From contig CAJXNA010000115.1 in NCBI GenBank assembly GCA_913056415.1, forward strand, positions 1 through 6,708: a stretch of DNA of 6,708 nt, written 5' to 3'. Under the pieces are notes generated by a model, which had not been told where the DNA came from, ran no database searches, and saw nothing but the letters and a program-made list of their open reading frames with translations. This document shows positions 1 to 4,973 of the stretch, piece after piece. A program made the translations under genes and the position numbers. Position 1 is the first letter of the stretch; every line of letters begins with the position of its first letter. Source of the stretch: an uncultured Chloroflexota bacterium. GTDB lineage: Bacteria; Chloroflexota; Dehalococcoidia; SM23-28-2; RBG-16-64-32.

Positions 1-101
1 TAACCGCCCTCGCCTCATAGGTGCAGCCAAACTTATGGTTGCCAGGACGGCCCGCTGACGAAAAAACGGGGCACGTAGGGCAACGGCGCATAGTTATAGC
101 A

Positions 102-110
102 TGATAGAAT
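102..110 (+). promoter_or_regulatory. Extended -10 promoter element, probably giving a nearly leaderless mRNA
   Basis: TGATAGAAT fits the extended -10 pattern TGn-TATAAT with one mismatch in the hexamer (TAGAAT, 105-110). Transcription would begin about 6-8 bases later, at 116-118, only a few bases before the ATG at 120. No Shine-Dalgarno sequence lies before that ATG, and an in-frame TAG at 105-107 blocks any longer start. No convincing -35 hexamer is visible about 17 bases upstream. A -10 box directly in front of a start codon is typical of leaderless transcripts. The motif is seen in the sequence; promoter activity is inferred. Confidence 0.4.
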
Positions 111-119
111 GGCTATCGC

Positions 120-1151
120 ATGGCTGTCGTAGAAACGAGGGGGCTTAAGAAGCAGTTCGGCGAGGTCAAGGCGGTAGATGGTGTAGACCTTTCCAGCAAG
201 GAAGGGGAATTCCTAGTCCTCCTGGGCCCCTCCGGTTGTGGGAAAACAACGCTCCTGCGCCTGATCGCCGGCCTGGAGCAGCCGACGGCGGGGGAGGTGC
301 TTATCGGCGGCCAGCTGGTGAACGGCTTGCCCCCGCGGGCCAGGAAGATCGCCATGGTCTTCCAGAGCTACGCCCTCTATCCCCATATGACGGTTTTCAA
401 TAACATCGCCTTCTCCTTGAAGGCCCAAGGGGTAGACAAGGCGGCCCGGAAAGAGAAGGTAGAATGGGCCACCTCCATGCTGGGCATCGACAAGCTGCTA
501 CACCGCCGGCCCCGCCAACTCTCGGGGGGCGAAAGGCAGCGGGTGGCCCTGGCCAGGTGCCTGGTACGGGAGCCGACCGTATTCCTGCTGGACGAGCCTC
601 TCTCCAACCTGGATGCCCAGCTGAGGGCTTCGGCCCGAGACGAGCTGCAACAGTTGCAGCAGCGTATCGGAATCACCACTATCTACGTGACCCACGACCA
701 GGTTGAAGCTATGGGCATGGGGGACCGCATCGCCGTGATGTACCAGGGGCAGATCAGACAGCTGGGCACGCCCCGGGAGATATACGATGAGCCGGGAGAC
801 ACCTTCGTGGCCACCTTCCTGGGCTCCCCTCCAATGAACCTTGTAGAGAGGGATACCCACCTGGTTGGCTTCCGCCCTGAGCATTTTCTGCCCAAGGGTG
901 TCCCCGAGGTTCAGGACAACCTGGTGACCTTCTCCTTCCCGGTGACGCGGGTGGAATACCTGGGGGCGGATCGGCTCGTGTACGGAGTGGTGGCCGGCAC
1001 CTCGGGGGACACCAAGACGATGGCCAGGCTGCCATCGACGGTGACGGTTCCCATTGAGCCTGGGGGTGACTACGAGTTCGTCGTCCCGGCCAAGGAGCTG
1101 AAGTTTTTCGATAGGGACACGGGCTTGCGGACAGGGCCTAAACCCTTGTGA
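120..1151 (+). CDS. CUT1-type sugar ABC transporter ATP-binding protein (MalK/UgpC-like)
   Basis: This is the cytoplasmic ATPase that would power the two permeases encoded just downstream for uptake of a carbohydrate or similar solute. All nucleotide-binding motifs are present in order: Walker A GPSGCGKTT (residues 36-44), Q-loop Gln82 in VFQSYALYPHMTV, signature LSGGERQR (134-141), Walker B VFLLDEP (154-160), D-loop SNLD (162-165) and H-loop His192. The motif YALYPHMTV and a C-terminal extension from about residue 230 containing GFRPEH (250-255) are typical of the MalK/UgpC/MsmK branch, whose C-terminus is a regulatory TOBE domain. At 343 residues it is near the family's usual 350-370. The signature has Glu where LSGGQ is commonest, a frequent and tolerated variant. 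The ATG at 120 is the only reasonable start, because an in-frame stop lies 15 bases upstream, and it has no Shine-Dalgarno sequence. The substrate cannot be told from this subunit. ATPases of this branch can serve several permease pairs, so pairing with the neighbours is inferred from position. Confidence 0.95.
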   Translation: MAVVETRGLKKQFGEVKAVDGVDLSSKEGEFLVLLGPSGCGKTTLLRLIAGLEQPTAGEVLIGGQLVNGLPPRARKIAMVFQSYALYPHMTVFNNIAFSLKAQGVDKAARKEKVEWATSMLGIDKLLHRRPRQLSGGERQRVALARCLVREPTVFLLDEPLSNLDAQLRASARDELQQLQQRIGITTIYVTHDQVEAMGMGDRIAVMYQGQIRQLGTPREIYDEPGDTFVATFLGSPPMNLVERDTHLVGFRPEHFLPKGVPEVQDNLVTFSFPVTRVEYLGADRLVYGVVAGTSGDTKTMARLPSTVTVPIEPGGDYEFVVPAKELKFFDRDTGLRTGPKPL

Positions 1152-1166
1152 AGAGGGGCCGATAAG

Positions 1167-2135
1167 GTGAGCGTCCTAGGGCTGCGAGGCGGCGTACGGG
1201 TTCAGCTTCGCTACCTCCTGGACCGGGAGGGGTTGCTGGGCCCTCTCATGTTGCTTCCGGCCATCATCTACATCCTGGCCCTGGTGGGCTTCCCCCTCGT
1301 CCTCGCCATCGCCTATAGCCTTAGCGACGTCACCGCCGGAGACACGAGCCTCGACAATTTTGTGGGGCTAGATAATTTCAGGGGCATCATTAAGAGGCCC
1401 GAATTTCGACGGGCGCTGCAGAACACCATCCTGTTCGTAGTAGTCTCGCAAGTGCTCATCATCGTGCTGGCGACTACCCTGGCTCAGATCCTATCCCAGG
1501 ATTTTCGGGGCAAGGCGGTGGTGCGGTTCCTGATCATACTGCCCTGGGCAGCCCCCATCGCCTTGGGGACCATCGCCTGGCTGTGGCTGCTCGACTCAGA
1601 ATTCAGCCCCATTGACTTGATCCTCCGAGAGCTGCACCTCCTCGGCCCCGCTGGCCTTCTCGGACGCGATGCCATACTGGGAACCGATACCAATCTTGTT
1701 TGGCTGGGGCGGGAGCGGCTCACCATGGCGTCGGTCATCATGGTGCACGTTTGGCGGTTGCTGCCCCTGTCGACGGTGATCCTCCTGGCAGCGCTAACCA
1801 CCATCCCCAGGGATGTTCTCGACCAGGCCGAGGTGGATGGAGCCGGCTTCTGGCGAACCCTCTTCCAGATCAAGATTCCATTGATCCTTCCCATCATGGG
1901 CATCGCGATCCTGTTTGGCATGATTCTTACGGCTGGCGATATGGCGGTGGTCTTCAACCTGACCCGCGGCGGCCCGGTATATTACACCCAGGTGCTGCCC
2001 ACCTGGTCCTTCTTTATAGGGATTGAGGGCGGCTCACTCGCCCAGGGGGCGGCCGTTGCCCTCTTCCTCCTCCCTTTGCTGCTGGTAGTGACGATTCTGG
2101 TTCTCAGACTTGCCCGACGGTCTGAGGTGACCTAA
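1167..2135 (+). CDS. CUT1-type sugar ABC transporter permease, MalF/UgpA-like
   Basis: This is an inner-membrane permease, one half of the transport channel. After a polar 25-residue N-terminus it shows about six hydrophobic segments, near residues 26-52, 86-108, 117-142, 187-211, 238-262 and 290-315. The cytoplasmic EAA loop that docks on the ATPase is clear: DQAEVDGAGFW (219-229) followed by IKIPLILP (235-242), with the conserved Gly225. The start is GTG at 1167, preceded by a strong Shine-Dalgarno run AAGAGGGG (1151-1158) at 8-base spacing, 15 bp after the ATPase stop. It is therefore translated as part of the same operon. At 322 residues it is slightly longer than a typical UgpA or LacF permease (about 290-310). 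The extra length appears to lie in the loop at about 143-186, before the fourth membrane segment. The substrate is not identifiable; sugars or sugar derivatives are usual for this family. Confidence 0.93.
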   Translation: MSVLGLRGGVRVQLRYLLDREGLLGPLMLLPAIIYILALVGFPLVLAIAYSLSDVTAGDTSLDNFVGLDNFRGIIKRPEFRRALQNTILFVVVSQVLIIVLATTLAQILSQDFRGKAVVRFLIILPWAAPIALGTIAWLWLLDSEFSPIDLILRELHLLGPAGLLGRDAILGTDTNLVWLGRERLTMASVIMVHVWRLLPLSTVILLAALTTIPRDVLDQAEVDGAGFWRTLFQIKIPLILPIMGIAILFGMILTAGDMAVVFNLTRGGPVYYTQVLPTWSFFIGIEGGSLAQGAAVALFLLPLLLVVTILVLRLARRSEVT

Positions 2136-2137
2136 GA

Positions 2138-2983
2138 ATGGCGAGCTTAAAGCGCCGGGCGAAGCGAATCGCCCTTTATGGGGCGGTGGCCGCCTTCTGC
2201 TTCTTCGCCGCTTCCCCCTTCTTGTTCATGCTCATCACGATGTTCAGGCAAGACAGAGACCTCTATCGCGTGGGCAAAAACTCCCTCTTTTTCAAGCTTC
2301 CGCCCACCCTGGACAACCTGAGGTTGCTTTTCTTTGACACGAACTACACCACATACCTTCAGAACTCCTTTTTCATTGGGGTGCTTGTGGTGGTTATCAC
2401 GCTCATCATCGCCATCCCGGCGGCCTATAGCCTGGCCCGACTGACGGGGCGTTGGGGGGAACAGGCGGGCATCCTCGTATTCCTCGTCTATTTGGTCCCG
2501 CCCACCCTCCTGTTTATCCCCCTCTTCCAGGTGGTGGTCAAACTCGGTCTGAATAACACTCTGTGGTCCCTGGTCCTGGTCTATCCCACCATCACCATCC
2601 CCTTCTGCACCTGGCTGCTGATGGGCTTCTTCAAATCAATCCCCCGGGATCTGGAGGAGCAGGCCATGGTTGACGGATACAGCCGTATTATGGCCTTTTT
2701 GAGGGTGGTGATGCCCCTATCGCTTTCAGGCGTCATCGCCGTGGTGGTCTTCACCTTCGCCCTGACGCTGCATGAGTTCATCTATGCCCTCACCTTCGTC
2801 TCCGCCTCGGACCAGCGGACGATCAGTGTGGGGGTGCCGACGGAGCTTATCCGTGGGGATGTCTTCTTCTGGCAGTCGCTTCTGGCGGCCGCCGTGATCG
2901 TGGCCATTCCAGTTGCCATCGTGTATAGTTTCTTCCTCGACAGGCTAGTGGCGGGATTTACCGGGGGGGCTGTCAAGGGATAA
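2138..2983 (+). CDS. CUT1-type sugar ABC transporter permease, MalG/UgpE-like
   Basis: This is the second inner-membrane permease, expected to form a heterodimer with the preceding one. It has a basic N-terminus (KRRAKR) and a first membrane segment at about residues 13-34. Four or five further hydrophobic segments follow, the last near 247-268. The EAA loop reads LEEQAMVDGYSR (172-183), with E174-Q175-A176 and Gly180, followed by VVMPLSLSG, matching the G...P spacing of the family. The length of 281 residues is usual for MalG/LacG/UgpE proteins. The ATG at 2138 lies 2 bp after the stop of the first permease, and a Shine-Dalgarno sequence GAGGTGA (2124-2130) sits within the end of that gene at 7-base spacing, so translation is likely coupled. 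This is the last intact gene of the transporter operon. The next frame begins 33 bp further on, and no terminator is evident in between. Confidence 0.93.
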   Translation: MASLKRRAKRIALYGAVAAFCFFAASPFLFMLITMFRQDRDLYRVGKNSLFFKLPPTLDNLRLLFFDTNYTTYLQNSFFIGVLVVVITLIIAIPAAYSLARLTGRWGEQAGILVFLVYLVPPTLLFIPLFQVVVKLGLNNTLWSLVLVYPTITIPFCTWLLMGFFKSIPRDLEEQAMVDGYSRIMAFLRVVMPLSLSGVIAVVVFTFALTLHEFIYALTFVSASDQRTISVGVPTELIRGDVFFWQSLLAAAVIVAIPVAIVYSFFLDRLVAGFTGGAVKG

Positions 2984-3020
2984 GGTGGGAAAGCGGATGG
3001 CCGGAGTAAGCAAGCAGTGA
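2982..3020 (+). other. Shine-Dalgarno sequence plus possible 7-codon leader ORF before the chimeric gene
   Basis: A strong AAGGTGGG (2982-2989) sits 7 bases before ATG 2997, which opens a seven-codon frame (MAGVSKQ). Its TGA (3018-3020) overlaps the GTG start at 3017 in a GTGA arrangement typical of translational coupling. The GTG also has its own GGAG (3003-3006) at 10-base spacing, so the mini-ORF may be chance. The geometry is seen in the sequence; expression of the peptide is speculative. Confidence 0.25.
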
Positions 3021-3256
3021 GTGCGACCCGGGTTCCGAACTTCATTGGAGGTCGGCTGGAAGAATCGCGCTCGGAACAGTTCGAGGAGATCCCCAACCCG
3101 GCCACCGGCGAGACGATAGCCGTGATGCCCTACTCTACTTCGGAAGAGATCAATAGGGCGGTAGCGGCGGCCAACGAGGCCTTCCCCGCGTGGAGCGAAA
3201 CCCCAGTGCCGGAACGGGCGCAGGTGATGTTCCGGTTCAAGCAACTACTCGACGAG
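3017..3256 (+). pseudogene. Truncated 5' fragment of mmsA/iolA-type aldehyde dehydrogenase
   Basis: These 80 codons hold only the start of the dehydrogenase N-terminal domain, out of about 490-500 residues in the complete enzyme. Intact members oxidise methylmalonate or malonate semialdehyde to propionyl-CoA or acetyl-CoA in valine, inositol and beta-alanine catabolism. The position 33 bp after a sugar permease gene suggests it was once the next gene of a carbohydrate operon. No remainder is found downstream in this window: the space up to base 4381 is filled by coiled-coil sequence, and yqeY follows. The subfamily call rests on the short NFIGGR...NPATGE...FRFKQLLDE pattern and could equally point to another aldehyde dehydrogenase. 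Confidence 0.7.
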
Positions 3257-4381
3257 CTGCGGGCAAGGGTAGAGAACTCAACGCCAGAGCTGATACCGTC
3301 TTCGATACTGGACCGCACGGTCAACCACCTCCAGAACGCTGAGACTGAACTGGATGCGTTCTTCGAGAATGCCGATCAGGGTCACCTCCAGAATGCGGAC
3401 GTGCACATTGACAACGTGGCCGTCGAGCTGCGGGTGTTTCCGCCTCTGCCGCCCAGCAAGGAGTCTGCTGCGGTGGTGAAGGCCGCAAAGGGCTACGCGG
3501 AGCAGATTGGCTCGCTGGAACGGGCCGCCCGCGAGAACCTGCGCAGCCTTGCGTCCGACATCGAAGGCCTGGCTACGGAAGTGGTGAATGCGAAACAGGA
3601 GTTGGAGTCCCTAGCGAAGGATGAAGAAGGACAACGGCAACAGGCCAAGTCTGACCTAGAGGTTAAGGTATCGGAGTCGCGCGGGGAAATAGATGCCAAG
3701 GTGTCGGAGGCGCGTGGGGAAATAGATGCGCAGAAGGTCCGGTTGGACCAAGCTATCACGCAACAGCAAGAGTCCTTCCTTGCGAATCAACAGTCCCGTC
3801 TGGAGGAGTTCAACAATTCCCAAAAGAGCCGCGAGGCCACCTTCGGCGAGAAAGCCGAGGCCGCGCTTACGGACGCGAAGTCTCGCTTCGATGGCCTCGA
3901 AACCAGGGCACAGGCTCTAGTTGAATCCCTCGAAGGACAGGAGAATCGGGCCAGGCAGATAGTGGGGCTTACTGCCGCGACAGAAGTGGCAGGAGCCTAC
4001 ATCAAGGATGCAGAGGTCCAAAAGCGCAACGCGGACCAGTGGCGGTTGGCGGCATTGGTGATATTCCTCGTGGTGATCGCGGCGACTCCCTTTGCGGTTC
4101 TCAGAGACCCGCCTGACACGGATGCTTCAGCGTCTGAGACGATCACATACGTGCTGTCCAGAATCCCCCTGCTACTCGGAGGTGGTGTTGGGGGCTACCT
4201 CATCAAGGAGTCTGGGAGCCACAGACGGCGTGAACGAGACTCGCGACGGATGGCAAATGAGCTAACTACGTTCCGTCCGTTTCTTGCCGAGCTTCAAGAG
4301 GGCGAAATGCAGACAGAAATCCGCGAGGCATCGAAGAGGTACTTTCAGGGTGCCGAGCCTCCTGGGGAGCCGCAGAAATAG
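3017..4381 (+). CDS. Chimeric frame: MmsA-type aldehyde dehydrogenase N-terminus fused to a two-TM coiled-coil protein
   Basis: The frame has 454 residues and two unrelated parts. Residues 1-80 match the start of CoA-acylating methylmalonate-semialdehyde dehydrogenases (MmsA/IolA): NFIGGR (8-13), NPATGE (27-32), AFPAW (55-59) and FRFKQLLDE (72-80). The dehydrogenase pattern then stops abruptly. Its NAD-binding glycine motif and catalytic Glu and Cys are absent, so no dehydrogenase activity is expected. From about residue 81 (near base 3257) the protein becomes a charged, Glu/Gln/Ala-rich sequence. It is strongly predicted to be coiled coil from about 150 to 335, with an 11-residue tandem repeat KVSEx-RGEIDA at 217-238. 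Two hydrophobic segments (343-362 and 376-396, the latter glycine-rich: LLLGGGVGGY) are followed by a basic patch HRRRERDSRRM and a short acidic helix. I recognise this second part only as an uncharacterised coiled-coil membrane protein. The GTG start at 3017 is supported by GGAG at 3003-3006 and by the dehydrogenase similarity. Met71 is an alternative start but still lies inside the dehydrogenase part. The frame may be a real gene fusion after deletion, a broken mmsA, or an assembly join. Confidence 0.75.
   Translation: MSATRVPNFIGGRLEESRSEQFEEIPNPATGETIAVMPYSTSEEINRAVAAANEAFPAWSETPVPERAQVMFRFKQLLDELRARVENSTPELIPSSILDRTVNHLQNAETELDAFFENADQGHLQNADVHIDNVAVELRVFPPLPPSKESAAVVKAAKGYAEQIGSLERAARENLRSLASDIEGLATEVVNAKQELESLAKDEEGQRQQAKSDLEVKVSESRGEIDAKVSEARGEIDAQKVRLDQAITQQQESFLANQQSRLEEFNNSQKSREATFGEKAEAALTDAKSRFDGLETRAQALVESLEGQENRARQIVGLTAATEVAGAYIKDAEVQKRNADQWRLAALVIFLVVIAATPFAVLRDPPDTDASASETITYVLSRIPLLLGGGVGGYLIKESGSHRRRERDSRRMANELTTFRPFLAELQEGEMQTEIREASKRYFQGAEPPGEPQK
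3665..3730 (+). repeat. 33-bp tandem repeat, two copies, coding for an 11-residue coiled-coil repeat
   Basis: Copies at 3665-3697 and 3698-3730 are identical at 29 of 33 bases and encode KVSESRGEIDA and KVSEARGEIDA (residues 217-238). Three of the four differences are silent, so the duplication is fairly old or under protein-level selection. An 11-residue period is the hendecad spacing found in some long coiled coils. Confidence 0.85.
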
Positions 4382-4398
4382 GTCATATCGTTCTCCTG

Positions 4399-4407
4399 TG
4401 CTACCCT
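4399..4407 (+). promoter_or_regulatory. Weak extended -10-like element before yqeY, possible leaderless start
   Basis: TGCTACCCT has the TGn and TAnnnT skeleton, although only three hexamer bases match TATAAT. It ends 7 bases before the GTG at 4415, so a transcript would start at about 4413-4415. The 33 bp between the previous stop and the GTG contain no Shine-Dalgarno sequence in the usual position. This spacing and the missing ribosome-binding site parallel the first gene of the window. The call is weak taken alone. Confidence 0.25.
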
Positions 4408-4414
4408 GTCCTCC

Positions 4415-4864
4415 GTGGGATTAAAGGAGCAGCTACAACGCGACCTACAGGACGCTATCCGCCAGCGGGACGAGCCCCGTAAGATCGCTATCCGCATGAC
4501 TATCTCGGCGATCAAGAACGCCGAGATAGAGAGGGGCGCGGCCCTGAGCGAGGCGGATGTTCTGACCCTTGTCAGCAGGGAGGCGAAGCAACGCCGGGAG
4601 AGCATCGCTGAGTTCGAGAAGGCTGACCGCCGCGACCTGGTGGAGAAAGAGCGAGCTGAGCTGGAGGTGCTCCAGTCTTACCTGCCCGCTCAGGTGAGCC
4701 GCGACGAGATAGCTGAGGCCGCGCGCGAGGTGATCGCCGAGGTGGGGGCCGGCGGCCCGCGCGATAAGGGCAAGGTGATGCCCGTCCTCATCGGCCGTCT
4801 GGCCGGACGCGCTGAAGGGCGGGAGATCAACGAGGTAGTCACGGAGCTGCTCGCCTCCCTCTAG
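4415..4864 (+). CDS. yqeY: GatB/YqeY domain-containing protein
   Basis: This is a stand-alone YqeY protein of 149 residues, the normal family length. The family corresponds to the C-terminal tRNA-binding helical region of GatB, the subunit of the amidotransferase that makes Gln-tRNA(Gln) and Asn-tRNA(Asn). The exact role of the free-standing form is not established; a tRNA- or aminoacylation-related role is usually inferred. Family landmarks are the opening LKEQLQRDLQDAIRQRD, the segment ISAIKNAEIERG (30-41), a charged middle with KQRRESIAEFEKADRRDLVEKE, LQSYLP (85-90) and the C-terminal KGKVMPVLIGRLAGRAEG. The GTG at 4415 is chosen because it gives the typical N-terminus immediately before LKEQL; the next in-frame Met is inside the conserved core. 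No Shine-Dalgarno sequence precedes it. The HD phosphodiesterase gene follows after 109 bp. In Bacillus subtilis yqeY lies a few genes upstream of the PgpH homologue yqfF, so this pairing is a known theme. Confidence 0.93.
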   Translation: MGLKEQLQRDLQDAIRQRDEPRKIAIRMTISAIKNAEIERGAALSEADVLTLVSREAKQRRESIAEFEKADRRDLVEKERAELEVLQSYLPAQVSRDEIAEAAREVIAEVGAGGPRDKGKVMPVLIGRLAGRAEGREINEVVTELLASL

Positions 4865-4909
4865 CCCGAATAGGGGTAGCTCGCAAAGCGTACGGCGGTG
4901 TCAACGCGT

Positions 4910-4935
4910 CGTTCTTCTCAGAAGAAACGTTTGTT
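4910..4935 (+). terminator. Possible weak intrinsic terminator after yqeY
   Basis: An inverted repeat TTCTTC (4912-4917), loop TCA, GAAGAA (4921-4926) can be extended by two outer C-G pairs (C4910, G4911 with C4928, G4929) across one bulged A. The T-rich stretch TTTGTT (4930-4935) follows at once. The order of stem then T-run suits Rho-independent termination, but the stem is short and A/T-rich, so efficiency is doubtful. The T-run also forms part of the -10-like element for the next gene. Confidence 0.35.
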
Positions 4936-4940
4936 ATCAT
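4932..4940 (+). promoter_or_regulatory. Extended -10 promoter element for the HD phosphodiesterase gene
   Basis: TGTTATCAT matches TGn-TATAAT with one mismatch. A start about 7 bases downstream (about 4946-4948) would leave a leader of roughly 27 bases carrying the AAAGGA ribosome-binding site at 4958-4963. No good -35 hexamer is seen; TTCTTC at 4912-4917 is the best-spaced candidate and is poor. Activity is inferred. Confidence 0.35.
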
Positions 4941-4957
4941 GGTTTGGGCCTTCCTTC

Positions 4958-4963
4958 AAAGGA
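4958..4963 (+). promoter_or_regulatory. Shine-Dalgarno sequence deciding the start of the HD phosphodiesterase gene
   Basis: AAAGGA lies 10 bases before ATG 4974. A longer frame could begin at TTG 4944, but that codon has no ribosome-binding site, lies at the expected transcription start, and would contain this AAAGGA within the coding region. The ATG is therefore preferred. Confidence 0.6.
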
Positions 4964-4973
4964 ACGGTTTAAC

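Noticed and set aside
23..42. Stem-loop GCAGCCA / TGGTTGC with a 6-base loop upstream of the transporter
   Set aside because: The stem is short with one G-T pair and is not followed by a T-run. It could be a chance structure, so it is not called a terminator or riboswitch.
1484..1957. Long open frame on the minus strand inside the first permease gene
   Set aside because: It lies wholly opposite a clear permease with an EAA motif and has low-complexity Arg/Ser-rich content typical of antisense reading of G+C-rich genes.
3253..3434. 11-bp direct repeat CGAGCTGCGGG at 3253-3263 and 3424-3434, the first copy at the fusion point
   Set aside because: Both copies are in frame and encode ELR, a common tripeptide in G+C-rich genes, and the spacing of 171 bp is a whole number of codons. 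Chance or codon bias explains it better than a recombination scar.
3017..4381. Mobile element or insertion sequence as the source of the coiled-coil part
   Set aside because: No transposase, terminal inverted repeats or target-site duplication could be found around 3256 or 4381.
4944..4973. TTG start extending the HD protein by 10 residues
   Set aside because: It has no ribosome-binding site, lies at the likely transcription start, and the better ATG at 4974 has AAAGGA at suitable spacing.
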